From NCBI RefSeq assembly GCF_900101985.1, contig NZ_FNAR01000008.1, positions 1-64,000 on the forward strand: a stretch of 64,000 bases of DNA. Reading direction: 5' to 3'. Positions within the stretch are counted from its first letter, which is position 1, and each line of letters begins with the position of its first letter. The DNA comes from Bhargavaea beijingensis (GTDB taxonomy: Bacteria > Bacillota > Bacilli > Bacillales_A > Planococcaceae). The notes below the pieces were generated by a model that did not search any database, was not told where the DNA came from, and saw nothing but the letters and a program-made list of their open reading frames with translations. This document shows positions 41,355-51,088 of the stretch, in pieces. Made by a program: the position numbers and the translations under genes.

Positions 41355-43988
41355 ATGAAAGCATTGACATCTGCGAAAATCAGAGAGATGTACCTGAAGT
41401 TCTTCGAAGAAAAGGGCCACTCGGTAGAGCCGAGCGCCTCGCTCGTCCCGGTTGACGATGCTTCGCTGCTATGGATCAACAGCGGCGTCGCGACACTCAA
41501 GAAATACTTTGACGGACGCGTTGTGCCGGACAACCCGCGCATCGTGAACGCCCAGAAAGCGATCCGGACAAACGACATCGAGAATGTCGGAAAGACCGCA
41601 CGCCATCACACGTTTTTTGAGATGCTGGGCAATTTCTCGATCGGTGATTACTTTAAGCGCGATTCCATCCACTGGGCATGGGAATTTCTGACCCATGCTG
41701 ATTGGATGGGCCTTGATCCCGAAAAACTGTCGGTGACGGTCCATCCGGAAGATGAGGAAGCCCTGAAGATCTGGCGTGATGAAGTCGGTGTTCCCGAAGA
41801 AAGGATCATCCGTCTGGAGGGGAACTACTGGGATATCGGGGAAGGGCCTTCCGGTCCGAACTCTGAGATTTTCTATGATCGCGGTCCGTCATACGGTGAT
41901 GACTTCTCCGATCCCGAGCTTTATCCGGGCGGGGAAAACGAGCGCTATCTGGAAATCTGGAACCTCGTCTTTTCCCAGTTCAATCATAATCCTGACCACA
42001 CCTACACGCCGCTGCCGAACAAAAACATCGATACCGGCATGGGGCTGGAGCGGATGGCTTCCGTCGTCCAAGATGCTCCGACAAACTTCGACACCGATCT
42101 GTTTATCCCGATCATCCATGAGATCGAGAAGATTTCCGGGGCTTCCTACGGCAAGGATCCGGAAAAGGACAGTGCATTCAAGGTGATTGCAGATCATATC
42201 CGCACCGTGGCATTTGCGGTCGGCGACGGGGCCTTCCCGTCCAACGAAGGCCGCGGCTACGTGCTCCGGCGCCTGTTGCGCCGCGCGGTACGGTATGCCA
42301 AGCAGATCGGCATCGGCGAGCCGTTCATGTACCGTCTCGTGCCGGTTGTCGGAAGCATCATGGAAAGCTATTATCCGGAGGTCACCGAAAAGGCCGAATT
42401 CATCCAGCGGGTCATCAAAAACGAGGAAGACCGGTTCCATGAGACGCTCAATGAAGGTCTGTCGATTTTGTCCGGCATCATCCGGCAGGTGAAAGAAAAA
42501 GGCGGCAATGAGATTTCTGGTGAGGATGCGTTCAGGCTGTATGACACGTTCGGGTTCCCGGAAGAGCTGACTGCGGAATATGCGGAAGAACATGGGCTTA
42601 CAATCGACGAGGAAGGGTTCCGCCGCGAGATGGAGGCCCAGAGGGAGCGTGCCCGTGCAGCTCGCCAGGATGTCGGCTCAATGCAGGTGCAGTCCGGCGC
42701 GCTCGGCGGATTCCACGGGGAAAGTGAATTTATCGGATATGACCATCTGGTTGCCGGCGCGAAGATTATCGCAATCGTCAAAGGCGGAGAATTTGTGGAA
42801 TCTGCGGAAGAAGGCGAAGATGTGCAAGTGATCCTCGACCGCACACCGTTTTACGCGGAAAGCGGAGGACAGATCGCTGACCGGGGATCGCTGGACGGCG
42901 ATGCTTTCCGCGCATCCGTGCAGGACGTGCGCAAAGCGCCGAACGGACAAAATCTCCACTCGGTCAAAGTGGAAGCCGGCACGATGACAAAAGGCGATAC
43001 GGTGAAAGCGGAAGTCGATGCGGCACAGCGGCAGCTGACCGTGAAAAACCACACAGCTACGCACCTCCTTCATCAGGCCCTCAAAGATGTCCTCGGCGGG
43101 CATGTCAATCAGGCGGGCTCCTATGTCGGACCTGACCGCCTCCGTTTCGACTTCAGCCACTTCGGTGCGATGACAGAAGAGGAAATCGAGAAAGTGGAGC
43201 AGAACGTCAACGAACGGATCTGGGAAGGCATCGGCGTCGGCACCGCCTACCACCCGATTGAGGAAGCGAAGAAAATGGGCGCGATGGCCCTGTTCGGAGA
43301 AAAATACGGTGATGTTGTGCGTGTTGTTTCGATCGGAGATTACTCGCTTGAGCTGTGCGGCGGCTGCCATGTCCGCGACACGGCGGAGATCGGACTCTTC
43401 AAGATTGTGTCGGAAGGCGGCATCGGTGCCGGCACAAGGCGGATTGAAGCGCTGACGGGCAAGGAAGCCTTCCTCTCTATGAAGGAAGAGGAAGAGATTC
43501 TGGCTCAGGCCGCTTCAATGCTCAAAGCCAATCCGAAGGACTTTCTCAAGAAATTGTCCGCCCTGCAGACCGAGCAGAAAGAACTCAAGCGCGAGCTTGA
43601 GTCGCTTTCCGCACAAAAGGCCCAGGGCCAGCTTGGGGCGATTTTGGAATCCGCCCGTGATATCGGAGGCGTATCGGTCGTGGCGGCACGTGTGGAAGGT
43701 GCGGACGGCAACCAGCTCCGCACCATGATGGACGAGCTGAAACAAAAGCTGGACAGCGGCGTCATCGTACTCGGTTCCGCTGATGGAAACAAGGTGACAC
43801 TTGCTGCCGGCGTAACCAAAAATATTGCCGGCAAGGAGTATCATGCGGGCAATATCGTCCGCCACGTCGCGGAAATCTGCGGAGGCAAGGGCGGCGGCCG
43901 GCCGGATATGGCAATGGCCGGAGGAAAAGACCCATCCAAACTTGATGAAGCGCTCCAATCCGTGTATGATTTAGTCAAATCCGTATAA
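41355..43988 (+). CDS. alaS: Alanyl-tRNA synthetase
   Basis: This 877-residue class II synthetase has the catalytic core (about 1-440, [28 protein letters not shown]), the editing domain with its metal site ([11 protein letters not shown] near 568 and CGGCHVRDT near 670) and the C-Ala domain ending [15 protein letters not shown] 41355 follows AAGGAGGAG. Expression is under the T-box leader. Confidence 0.98.
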   Translation: MKALTSAKIREMYLKFFEEKGHSVEPSASLVPVDDASLLWINSGVATLKKYFDGRVVPDNPRIVNAQKAIRTNDIENVGKTARHHTFFEMLGNFSIGDYFKRDSIHWAWEFLTHADWMGLDPEKLSVTVHPEDEEALKIWRDEVGVPEERIIRLEGNYWDIGEGPSGPNSEIFYDRGPSYGDDFSDPELYPGGENERYLEIWNLVFSQFNHNPDHTYTPLPNKNIDTGMGLERMASVVQDAPTNFDTDLFIPIIHEIEKISGASYGKDPEKDSAFKVIADHIRTVAFAVGDGAFPSNEGRGYVLRRLLRRAVRYAKQIGIGEPFMYRLVPVVGSIMESYYPEVTEKAEFIQRVIKNEEDRFHETLNEGLSILSGIIRQVKEKGGNEISGEDAFRLYDTFGFPEELTAEYAEEHGLTIDEEGFRREMEAQRERARAARQDVGSMQVQSGALGGFHGESEFIGYDHLVAGAKIIAIVKGGEFVESAEEGEDVQVILDRTPFYAESGGQIADRGSLDGDAFRASVQDVRKAPNGQNLHSVKVEAGTMTKGDTVKAEVDAAQRQLTVKNHTATHLLHQALKDVLGGHVNQAGSYVGPDRLRFDFSHFGAMTEEEIEKVEQNVNERIWEGIGVGTAYHPIEEAKKMGAMALFGEKYGDVVRVVSIGDYSLELCGGCHVRDTAEIGLFKIVSEGGIGAGTRRIEALTGKEAFLSMKEEEEILAQAASMLKANPKDFLKKLSALQTEQKELKRELESLSAQKAQGQLGAILESARDIGGVSVVAARVEGADGNQLRTMMDELKQKLDSGVIVLGSADGNKVTLAAGVTKNIAGKEYHAGNIVRHVAEICGGKGGGRPDMAMAGGKDPSKLDEALQSVYDLVKSV

Positions 43989-44058
43989 TTGCGGATCTGT
44001 ACGTTTATAATGGGATGCGAGGTTCCGAAGCGTCCCAAGGGAAAGCGGGGTGCTGACC

Positions 44059-44331
44059 ATGGATTCATTCGACAAAACGATGAAGTTCAACTTTCCGGAA
44101 GAGCCGATGGAGGATGAGGTACGGACAGTTCTGCTGAAAGTCCATACCGCGCTGAAAGAAAAGGGATACAGCCCCATCAACCAGATTGTCGGCTACCTCC
44201 TATCGGGAGATCCGGCGTACATCCCGAGGCATGATGATGCACGCAACATGATCCGGAAGCTTGAGCGGGACGAGATCATCGAGGAGCTCGTGAAATTTTA
44301 TATTGCCGGTCATGACGGGGGCCGTTCATGA
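44059..44331 (+). CDS. ireB: IreB family regulator (YrzL, UPF0297)
   Basis: This 90-residue protein shows the family pattern: an N-terminal TMKFNF (phospho-Thr region), [33 protein letters not shown] and [10 protein letters not shown]. In Enterococcus IreB is a substrate of the PASTA kinase IreK and tunes cephalosporin resistance. ATG 44059 is chosen because the GAAAGCGGGG ribosome site covers the GTG at 44050. It overlaps ruvX by 4 bp. Confidence 0.94.
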   Translation: MDSFDKTMKFNFPEEPMEDEVRTVLLKVHTALKEKGYSPINQIVGYLLSGDPAYIPRHDDARNMIRKLERDEIIEELVKFYIAGHDGGRS

Positions 44332-44747
44332 GGGCAATGGGATTTGACGTCGGCACCAAAACGGTCGGTGTCGCCGTGAGTGACGGACTCGGCTGGACGG
44401 CCCAGGGAGTCGAGACGATCAAGATCGACGAGGAGGCCGGGGAGTTCGGCATCGGACGGATCCGCGAACTGGTCGCGGAGTATGGTGTAACTTCATTCGT
44501 TGTCGGGTACCCAAAGAATATGAACAACACAGTGGGTCCGCGCGCGGAAGCATCCGAGCGCTTTGCAGACCTGCTGAGGGATGAATTTTCCCTTCCTGTG
44601 GAACTCTATGACGAGCGCCTGACAACGATGGCCGCGGAGCGGATGCTCATCAGCGCTGATGTCAGCCGCAAAAAGCGCAAGAGCGTCATCGACAAGATGG
44701 CTGCCGTCATGATTCTGCAGGGCTGGCTGGACAGAAAAAACGGATGA
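44328..44747 (+). CDS. ruvX: Holliday junction resolvase-like RuvX (YqgF/YrrK)
   Basis: This 139-residue RNase H-fold protein has [16 protein letters not shown] at the N-terminus, [17 protein letters not shown] in the middle and [12 protein letters not shown] with the acidic cluster near the C-terminus. The family is involved in rRNA 5' processing (YqgF) and possibly junction resolution. It overlaps ireB by ATGA and is followed 10 bp later by yrzB, the usual trio. Confidence 0.95.
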   Translation: MRAMGFDVGTKTVGVAVSDGLGWTAQGVETIKIDEEAGEFGIGRIRELVAEYGVTSFVVGYPKNMNNTVGPRAEASERFADLLRDEFSLPVELYDERLTTMAAERMLISADVSRKKRKSVIDKMAAVMILQGWLDRKNG

Positions 44748-44757
44748 GGTGATTTGA

Positions 44758-45057
44758 ATGGAACACGGAGATGCGCACATCACGGTTGTAGACGAAGAAG
44801 GCAACGAGCAGCTTTGCGAAGTGCTTTTCACATTTGAAGCGGAGCAGTTCAGCAAATCGTATGTCCTTTACTACCCGGTGGGAGCCGAAGAGGACGAGAA
44901 TGAGGAAATCGAGATCATGGCTTCTTCCTTTACCCCGGGTGAAGAGGGCGAACAGGGAGAACTGAAGCCGATCGAAACCGACGAAGAGTGGGACATGATC
45001 GAAGAAATGCTCAATACGTTCCTCGCTGAAGAAGACGAAGAGAACGAAGAAGAATAA
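44758..45057 (+). CDS. DUF1292 protein (YrzB)
   Basis: This 99-residue acidic protein has the DUF1292 core [20 protein letters not shown] and KSYVLYYPV near residues 40-47, and ends in a long Glu/Asp tail (about 80-99). Function is unknown. It always follows ireB-ruvX in Firmicutes. The ribosome site is GAGGTGA. A GC-rich structured region without a clear T-run follows to about 45150. Confidence 0.92.
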   Translation: MEHGDAHITVVDEEGNEQLCEVLFTFEAEQFSKSYVLYYPVGAEEDENEEIEIMASSFTPGEEGEQGELKPIETDEEWDMIEEMLNTFLAEEDEENEEE

Positions 45058-45258
45058 GAGATTTGGCATCACCCGGCGATGATCCGCCGGACAGCTCTCC
45101 GGGCCAGCCGCATTTTCCGTGCGGTGTGATCCGGGGGGCCTTTTCGTATGTCTTTTTCCGTGTAAGCCGCACCCGCCATCCGCCCTTCCGGCAACGCCTT
45201 TCCTGTTGCTGTTGTTTCATGTATAATAGCCTCGAAATGCAGAGGGGGAACGCGGTTT

Positions 45259-46386
45259 ATGAGTGACCGATCCAAAAAACAGGTCATGCTTGAACGCATG
45301 AATGAAAAAAAGAAAGAAGTGAAGACAATCCGGCGAATCGTCCTGATCGTCTTCCTCTCCGTGCTGCTCCTCATGGCCATAGGAGGCACCATCCTCTACT
45401 CCTACGTGACGGGAGCGCTTAAACCGGTTGATCCGGATGCCGAGGACACGGTCACCGTAGAGATTCCGATCGGCTCCAACCTGGATTCAATTGCGCTGAA
45501 GCTCGAGGACGCCGGTGTCATCAAAAATGACCGGATCTTCAAGTATTACGCCAAATTCAACAATGAAAGCGACTTCCAGGCAGGCACCTATGAAATGAGC
45601 AAGGCCATGACTCCGGACGAGCTGCTCAAGAGCCTGAAGACAGGCAAGGTCTACAGGGAACCGGTTTTCCAGTATACCATTCCGGAAGGCATGAACCTTG
45701 CACAGATTTCCGAGGTGATCGAGAAAAACACGGAATTCACGGCAGATGAATTCATGGAACTGGTCACGGATGAGACATACATCAATGAGCTGATTTCCAA
45801 GTTCCCGAACCTTCTCACCGAAGAGATCCTGGACGAACAGATCAAGTTTCCGCTGGAAGGCTATCTGTTCCCGGCAACCTATCCGGTCTTCGAAGAGAAG
45901 CCGACATTGAAAACGCTCATCGAGCAGATGGTCGGAGCGACGGATGAGAACATCACGCCTTACCGCGAAGCGATTGCAGAAGAAAAACGAACCATCCATC
46001 AGGTGCTGACAATGGCTTCGCTCGTCGAGAAAGAGGCCCGTACGCCGGAGGACCGGAAATCGATTGCCAGCGTCTTCGAAAATCGCATGGAGGAAGGCAT
46101 GCCGCTCCAGACGGACCCGACAGTCGCATACGCTCACGGGAAGCACCTGGAACGGACCATGTATAGCGACCTGGAGATTGACGACGCCTACAACACCTAC
46201 CAGAACGAGGGGCTGCCGCCCGGACCGATCTCGAATGCGGGAAGTTCATCGATTGATGCTGCACTCAACCCGTCCGAAACGGATTACCTCTACTTCCTGG
46301 CGGACCCTTCAGGCGCCAACCATTTCGCTAAAACGTATGAAGAACATCTGAAGAACAGGGACAAGTATTTGAAGAGCGGGGAATGA
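45259..46386 (+). CDS. mltG: Endolytic peptidoglycan transglycosylase MltG (YrrL)
   Basis: This 375-residue protein has a basic cytoplasmic tail, one membrane helix (about 25-47), a LysM-like subdomain and the YceG catalytic domain with the active-site Glu in MASLVEKEARTPED and the motif LPPGPISNAGSSSIDAALNP. MltG cuts nascent glycan strands and helps set their length. GGGGGAA precedes ATG 45259 and TATAAT near 45223 is a likely -10. Confidence 0.95.
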   Translation: MSDRSKKQVMLERMNEKKKEVKTIRRIVLIVFLSVLLLMAIGGTILYSYVTGALKPVDPDAEDTVTVEIPIGSNLDSIALKLEDAGVIKNDRIFKYYAKFNNESDFQAGTYEMSKAMTPDELLKSLKTGKVYREPVFQYTIPEGMNLAQISEVIEKNTEFTADEFMELVTDETYINELISKFPNLLTEEILDEQIKFPLEGYLFPATYPVFEEKPTLKTLIEQMVGATDENITPYREAIAEEKRTIHQVLTMASLVEKEARTPEDRKSIASVFENRMEEGMPLQTDPTVAYAHGKHLERTMYSDLEIDDAYNTYQNEGLPPGPISNAGSSSIDAALNPSETDYLYFLADPSGANHFAKTYEEHLKNRDKYLKSGE

Positions 46387-46390
46387 CTTG

Positions 46391-46423
46391 GAGAAGGAGG
46401 GCTTCCGCTTTCCTTCTCTTTTC
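46391..46423 (+). terminator. Terminator after mltG
   Basis: GAGAAGGA (46391-46398) pairs with TCCTTCTC (46411-46418), followed by TTTTC. Moderate strength. Confidence 0.65.
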
Positions 46424-46477
46424 ATGTGAATAGTGCTATGATAAACGGGTATTTTTTTGGATAAGCAGGTGTGGTTG

Positions 46478-47140
46478 ATGGAACATGAATATAGCCGGTA
46501 TTCGGAGGGGCTGATTCTTCCCCGTCCGGATCGGATCATGGCGATGGAGCAGTACGCCCGCGATAACCGGGTGCCGATCATGCAGCTGGAGGGGATGGAA
46601 GCGCTGCTCCAGCTCCTCCGCATGCAGCGCCCCGGAAGGATCCTTGAAATCGGTACGGCCATCGGATACTCTGCAATCCGTATGGCAGAAGCACTTCCCG
46701 GCACCGAAGTGGTGACGATCGAGCGGGAACCGGCCATGCAGCAAAAGGCCGAGGAAAATATCGGGCGATCTGCGGCCAAAGGGCGGATACGGCTTGTCCG
46801 GGGGGACGCGCTGGAACTGGAAGACGGGCTTCCCGAGGGGCCGTTCGATGCTCTGTTCATCGATGCCGCAAAAGGGCAATACAGAAGATTTTTTGACATT
46901 TACGAGCCGCTTCTTTCCGGCCGCGGTGTGATTTATTGTGACAACATGTTCATGCATGGGCTGGCCGCCGAGGACCCGAAGGACATTCCGAGGAAAAACC
47001 GGACGATGATCCGCAAACTCAAGGCGTTCACGGAATGGCTCATGACGCATCCCGGCTATGATTCGGCTCTTTTGCCGGTGGGCGATGGACTCATGATCAG
47101 TACGAAAAAAGAACCAACCGAAGAAGGTGCAGCATTATGA
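46478..47140 (+). CDS. trmR: tRNA 5-hydroxyuridine methyltransferase TrmR (YrrM)
   Basis: This 220-residue SAM-dependent O-methyltransferase has motif [17 protein letters not shown] near residues 55-70, IEREP, and [13 protein letters not shown] near 125. In Bacillus subtilis YrrM/TrmR converts 5-hydroxyuridine-34 to 5-methoxyuridine in tRNA. ATG 46478 has AGGTG upstream. In Bacillus the peptidase-like hydroxylation genes trhP1/trhP2 (yrrN/yrrO) follow; here udk follows directly, overlapping by 4 bp. Confidence 0.9.
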   Translation: MEHEYSRYSEGLILPRPDRIMAMEQYARDNRVPIMQLEGMEALLQLLRMQRPGRILEIGTAIGYSAIRMAEALPGTEVVTIEREPAMQQKAEENIGRSAAKGRIRLVRGDALELEDGLPEGPFDALFIDAAKGQYRRFFDIYEPLLSGRGVIYCDNMFMHGLAAEDPKDIPRKNRTMIRKLKAFTEWLMTHPGYDSALLPVGDGLMISTKKEPTEEGAAL

Positions 47141-47775
47141 CGACAAAACGGCCCCTCATCATCGGGATTGCCGGCGGCTCGGGTTCCGGCAAGACGAGCG
47201 TGACGCGTTCGATCTATGACGTCGTGAAGGAACATTCCGTTGTCGTGATTGAACACGATTACTATTACAAAGACCAGTCGGAACTGGCGTTTGAGGAACG
47301 GCTCAAAACCAATTACGACCACCCGCTCGCATTTGACACGGACCTTCTCATCGAGCATATTCAGGAATTGCTCAAGGGCCGTCCGGTCAATCGGCCGGTG
47401 TATGACTATGCACTTCATACACGCTCTGACAAGACCGTGGAAATCGAGCCGAAGGACGTCATCATCATCGAGGGAATTCTGGTGCTGGACGACGCAAGGC
47501 TGCGCGAACTGATGGATATCAAGCTTTTTGTCGACACCGATGCGGATCTCCGCATTATCCGGCGCATCCAGCGGGATATTGAAGAGCGGGGCAGATCGAT
47601 CAGTTCGGTGATCGGGCAGTATCTGTCAGTCGTCCGCCCGATGCACAACCAGTTCATCGAGCCGACAAAGCGCTACGCGGATCTCATCATCCCCGAAGGC
47701 GGCGAAAACAAGGTCGCAATCGATCTTATGGTGACGAAAATAAAAACAATTCTTGAATCTCCACAAAAACTGTAA
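47137..47775 (+). CDS. udk: Uridine kinase
   Basis: This 212-residue kinase phosphorylates uridine and cytidine in pyrimidine salvage. The P-loop [13 protein letters not shown] is at about residues 9-21, EHDYYYKDQ binds substrate, and [16 protein letters not shown] follows in the lid region. The ATG overlaps the trmR stop codon (ATGA). Confidence 0.96.
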   Translation: MTTKRPLIIGIAGGSGSGKTSVTRSIYDVVKEHSVVVIEHDYYYKDQSELAFEERLKTNYDHPLAFDTDLLIEHIQELLKGRPVNRPVYDYALHTRSDKTVEIEPKDVIIIEGILVLDDARLRELMDIKLFVDTDADLRIIRRIQRDIEERGRSISSVIGQYLSVVRPMHNQFIEPTKRYADLIIPEGGENKVAIDLMVTKIKTILESPQKL

Positions 47776-47809
47776 TATACTCTTGTCAGTTAAAACCATT
47801 ACATTTCCG

Positions 47810-47851
47810 CTATGTCGCATTCCCGGCCACGGGGCGGCATAGTATTCTTTT
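47810..47851 (+). terminator. Terminator between udk and greA
   Basis: CTATGTCGC and GCGGCATAG (one wobble) form the outer stem with inner CCC/GGG pairing, followed by TATTCTTTTT. Confidence 0.8.
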
Positions 47852-47883
47852 TATGAAGGAAAGACGCGAAGGAGAGATTGTTT

Positions 47884-48357
47884 ATGTCTACAGAGAAAAA
47901 ATTTCCGATGACACAGGCGGGAAAAGAGAAGCTGATTGAGGAACTGGAGTATTTGAAAACGGTTAAACGAAAAGAGGTTGTCGAGCGCATCAAAGTGGCC
48001 CGCAGCTTCGGGGACCTGTCCGAGAACTCCGAATACGACTCCGCCAAAGAAGACCAGGCCTTTATTGAGGGCCGCATTTCAACGCTTGAGTCCATGATCC
48101 GCAATGCTGAGATCATCGAAGACAACGGGGATGATGACCGTGTGCAGCTCGGAAAGACCGTGACTTTCAAGGAAGTGCCGGATGGCGATGAGGAGTCTTA
48201 CACTATTGTCGGTTCCGCAGAGGCAGATCCGTTCGAAGGCCGCATCTCGAACGACTCGCCGATTGCCAGAGGGCTTCTTGGCCGCACCGTCGGAGACCGC
48301 GTCAAAATCATGACACCGGGCGGCGAGATGGATGTCGAGATTGTTTCCATCAGCTGA
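47884..48357 (+). CDS. greA: Transcription elongation factor GreA
   Basis: This 157-residue factor has the N-terminal coiled coil with acidic tip ([18 protein letters not shown] near 40-57) and the C-terminal FKBP-like domain ([14 protein letters not shown]). It stimulates cleavage of backtracked transcripts by RNA polymerase. ATG 47884 lies 8 bp after AAGGAGA. Confidence 0.97.
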   Translation: MSTEKKFPMTQAGKEKLIEELEYLKTVKRKEVVERIKVARSFGDLSENSEYDSAKEDQAFIEGRISTLESMIRNAEIIEDNGDDDRVQLGKTVTFKEVPDGDEESYTIVGSAEADPFEGRISNDSPIARGLLGRTVGDRVKIMTPGGEMDVEIVSIS

Positions 48358-48400
48358 TTGCTGACGGACAAAATCCATACCTGCAGGAACTAACCAAAAG

Positions 48401-48464
48401 GCTGATTCAAGCAGAAGGCTCCGGAAACTTCGGCAACCGAGTCTCTGCAGGAATCAGCTTTTTT
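48401..48464 (+). terminator. Terminator after greA
   Basis: The outer stem GCTGATTC (48401-48408) with GAATCAGC (48451-48458) encloses inner pairing (GCAGA/TCTGC) and is followed by TTTTTT. The remaining gap to yrrS (48465-48672) shows no gene. Confidence 0.85.
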
Positions 48465-48672
48465 CGTAGGTTTGGTGGGTCGGCCGGTGGACGGTTCCCT
48501 GAACACCCGGGAGGCTTTTCTTATCATTCAGAGCGCTTTGCTCAACACCAGCGGGACTTGATCATCAGAGGCTGCCTGAAATTCCTTTTCATGAAACTGA
48601 AACAAACCGGTAATCATTTCGTCAAATAAGCGGAAATCGTTTATGATAGAGTTACCGGGGGGAGGAGATGGC

Positions 48673-49362
48673 ATGGAAGAACAGAATTTTTCCAGGGTAG
48701 CGCGGAACCGCCAAAAGTCAAACCGGATCCTCAACATCTTGATCGGCGTCGTCTTCGTCCTGATTGTGATCACTGCGGCAAGCATCTTCACCGGCGGAGA
48801 CGACCGGGCTGCCGACAGAGGGAATGAGGCAGGGACAGAACAGACGGGAGGCGGCAGCGGACCGGATGGCGGAAAAGCGCTGGCTGATGAAGGCGGGGAA
48901 GATTCCGATGCAGCCGGTGACGACAAGTCCGAAGACGGGGAAACAGCAGCCGAAGAAAAAGATTCCGGTGCGGACAAAGGCGGGGATGAACCCCAAGAAT
49001 CCGACCAGCCGGGCAAAGTAATCCGGACACCTTCAGAAAGTGGCGTTGTCGATGAGACGATTGTTGACACGTCCTGGAAACCGATCGGCACCAAACAATC
49101 GGGCGAACACGTCTCGGTCTACGAAAAAGGACATATCGACTGGCAGGAAAAGGTCAAAGCCATGTCGTATGCCACTGGAATTCCTGAAAGTGACATGATT
49201 GTATGGTATGTGAAAAACGGCGGCGGTCCGCAAAAATCGATCGGGACCGTATCGACCGGTGATAAGAGCGAAAAGTATAACGTCCACCTGGAATGGGTGG
49301 ACGGCGAAGGCTGGATGCCGGTGCGGCTCGACAAGCTGAACAAACTTGAAGGGGCCTATTGA
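48673..49362 (+). CDS. DUF1510 membrane protein (YrrS-like)
   Basis: This 229-residue protein has a short basic cytoplasmic tail, one membrane helix (about 22-43), an acidic, Gly/Asp/Glu-rich low-complexity linker of about 80 residues and a C-terminal DUF1510 domain (about 135-229, QSGEHVSVYEKGHIDWQEK, WYVKNGGGPQ). YrrS function is unknown; in Bacillus subtilis it neighbours a penicillin-binding protein gene (yrrR) that is absent here. GGGGAGGAG precedes ATG 48673. Confidence 0.88.
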   Translation: MEEQNFSRVARNRQKSNRILNILIGVVFVLIVITAASIFTGGDDRAADRGNEAGTEQTGGGSGPDGGKALADEGGEDSDAAGDDKSEDGETAAEEKDSGADKGGDEPQESDQPGKVIRTPSESGVVDETIVDTSWKPIGTKQSGEHVSVYEKGHIDWQEKVKAMSYATGIPESDMIVWYVKNGGGPQKSIGTVSTGDKSEKYNVHLEWVDGEGWMPVRLDKLNKLEGAY

Positions 49363-49387
49363 CCGGCGCGGAACGGAGGATTTACGT

Positions 49388-50104
49388 ATGAAAATAGCCA
49401 TTATCGGTGCGATGGAAGAAGAAGTCGAACTTCTGCGCAGCCGGATCGAAGAAAAAGAGACGACGATGGCCGGGAACAGCGAGTACACTTCCGGTAAGCT
49501 TAATGGCGCGGACGTCATGTTGCTTAAAAGCGGAATCGGAAAAGTGAACGCGGCCATGTCCACGGCGGTACTGCTGGACCGCTTCAATCCGGATGCCGTG
49601 ATCAACACCGGTTCTGCAGGCGGCTTCGACAGTGACCATGAAATCGGCACGGTCGTCATTTCGTCCGAAGTGAGGCACCATGATGTGGATGCGACGGTAT
49701 TCGGCTACGAATACGGCCAGGTGCCGCAGCTTCCGCCCGCATTCATGGCGGACAGCAGGCTCATGGAAGCGGCACGCAAGGCCGTGGAGGATATCGGTGA
49801 ACATGCATCGGCAGAAGGGCTGATCGTCACCGGCGACACCTTTATGTCCGATGCAGATCGTGTGGCCCGAGTGCGTGAACTCTTCCCGGATGCACTTGCA
49901 TCCGAAATGGAGGCGGCTGCGGTTGCCCAGGTATGTCACCAATTCGGCGTGCCGTTTGTGGTCATCCGGGCGCTTTCTGACATCGCCGGCAAGGAGTCGG
50001 CCATGTCGTTTGACGAATTTCTGCCGAAGGCGGCAAAGCATTCGGCGGAAGCGGTCATGCGCGCGGTCTCGAATCTTCAGGATTCACATGGTATAATCGG
50101 ATAA
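49388..50104 (+). CDS. mtnN: 5'-methylthioadenosine/S-adenosylhomocysteine nucleosidase
   Basis: This 238-residue enzyme hydrolyses methylthioadenosine and S-adenosylhomocysteine, the by-product of the many SAM enzymes encoded around it. Catalytic residues fall in GAMEEEVELL (Glu12), SEMEAAAVAQV (Glu near 175) and RALSDIAG (Asp near 198). ATG 49388 has GGAGGA upstream. Confidence 0.97.
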   Translation: MKIAIIGAMEEEVELLRSRIEEKETTMAGNSEYTSGKLNGADVMLLKSGIGKVNAAMSTAVLLDRFNPDAVINTGSAGGFDSDHEIGTVVISSEVRHHDVDATVFGYEYGQVPQLPPAFMADSRLMEAARKAVEDIGEHASAEGLIVTGDTFMSDADRVARVRELFPDALASEMEAAAVAQVCHQFGVPFVVIRALSDIAGKESAMSFDEFLPKAAKHSAEAVMRAVSNLQDSHGIIG

Positions 50105-50134
50105 GAATCACCTTTTGGACAGGGAGTGAACAAT

Positions 50135-50218
50135 GTGCTTTATCTGATGGCAGGTTCGTTTATTTTGACCGGTATCCTCGCTGGCGTCATGATGGTCCAG
50201 CTCGGCTCCGAAAAGTGA
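50135..50218 (+). CDS. 27-residue membrane peptide
   Basis: A GTG start at 50135 lies 8 bp after GGGAG and opens 27 codons: LYLMAGSFILTGILAG, then VMMVQLGSEK. Nearly the whole peptide is one membrane helix with a short charged C-terminus. It begins 30 bp after mtnN and is followed by a terminator that also covers the end of sigK. I recognise no family. The good ribosome site and the coherent helix argue for a real small gene. Confidence 0.6.
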   Translation: MLYLMAGSFILTGILAGVMMVQLGSEK

Positions 50219-50219
50219 T

Positions 50220-50951
50220 TTAGTCTGCCCTTCCTCCGCGCTCGGCGGGGGAAGGGCTTTTTTCGTGTTTAAATTGCTGATAAAGCTTGACGAGGGCACG
50301 TTTCTCGATTCTTGACACATAGCTGCGTGAAATGTTCAGCTGCGCGGCAATTTCTTTCTGGGTCATCGGATTGTCATCCAGCAGGCCATAGCGTCTCTGG
50401 ATAATTTCCAGCTCGCGCTCATCGAGCTTGGTGAGATGCCGGTACAGCCTGTCGAAGCGTTCCTTGCGCTCCAGCCGGTCATCGGCAGTTGACTCATCGA
50501 CTTTCAGGACATCCGTGATCTGGAGGGAATACCCGTCTTTGTCAATACCGATCGGCTCATAAAGGGATACATCTTTCTGGACTTTTTTCTGTGCCCGGAG
50601 ATGCATGAGGATTTCATTCTCGATGCATCGTGCGGCGAATGTGGAGAACTTGGTCTTTTTATCGGGTGTAAAGCTGCCGACCGCCTTCATAAGGCCGATC
50701 GTGCCGATTGAGATGTAGTCGTCCAGTTGCTCGTGCCGTGGATGGAATTTCTTCACGATATGCGCGACCAGCCGCATATTGCGCTCGATCAGCTCATCTC
50801 TTGCGCTTTCTTCGCCCTCGGCCACCCGCCTCAGACAGTCCGCTTCTTCCTCCGCATTCATCGGTTTCTGGAACGCCTGGCCCTTCAGGTAGCCGACCAG
50901 TGCGGGGATGTCCGCCCACAGCTGAAGCAGAGCAGTGAAAATCCCGCTCAC
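50220..50951 (-). CDS. sigK: RNA polymerase sporulation sigma factor SigK (pro-sigma-K)
   Basis: This 243-residue late mother-cell sigma factor is one continuous gene, with no skin-type element splitting it. The hydrophobic N-terminus (SGIFTALLQLWADIPALVGYL) is the pro-sequence cut by SpoIVFB, also encoded here. Region 2 has ERNMRLVAHIVKKF and DDYISIGTIGLMKAV; region 4 has LDERELEIIQRRYGL and KEIAAQLNISRSYVSRIEKRAL. The GTG at 50951 follows an ideal AGGAGGTG. SigK controls late coat genes such as the safA group. Confidence 0.96.
   Translation of the reverse strand: MSGIFTALLQLWADIPALVGYLKGQAFQKPMNAEEEADCLRRVAEGEESARDELIERNMRLVAHIVKKFHPRHEQLDDYISIGTIGLMKAVGSFTPDKKTKFSTFAARCIENEILMHLRAQKKVQKDVSLYEPIGIDKDGYSLQITDVLKVDESTADDRLERKERFDRLYRHLTKLDERELEIIQRRYGLLDDNPMTQKEIAAQLNISRSYVSRIEKRALVKLYQQFKHEKSPSPAERGGRAD
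50227..50263 (+). terminator. Terminator after the small peptide gene, within the sigK 3' end
   Basis: GCCCTTCCTCCGC and GCGGGGGAAGGGC (about one mismatch) around a short loop, followed by TTTTTT on the plus strand. It lies inside the last sigK codons on the other strand. Confidence 0.85.
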
Positions 50952-51088
50952 GCAAACACCTCCTAAGTTGTTTCTGCCACCATATGTCACAATGTGGGGA
51001 ATCATGAGAATGACGGCTCGCGGGATGTGGGACGGAGCGGCGCTATGGTATAATCGGGAAAGAATTCAGAGCCAATGGAGTGAATCGG

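Noticed and set aside
45060-45150. Strong terminator after yrzB
   Set aside because: The region is GC-rich and folds in several ways, but I could not find one clean stem followed by a T-run.
48528-48660. Minus-strand frame ending SDDQVPLVLSKAL upstream of yrrS, considered as a DUF2536 (YrzA) remnant
   Set aside because: The resemblance is limited to a few residues, there is no start codon with a ribosome site, and the frame otherwise runs antisense to yrrS.
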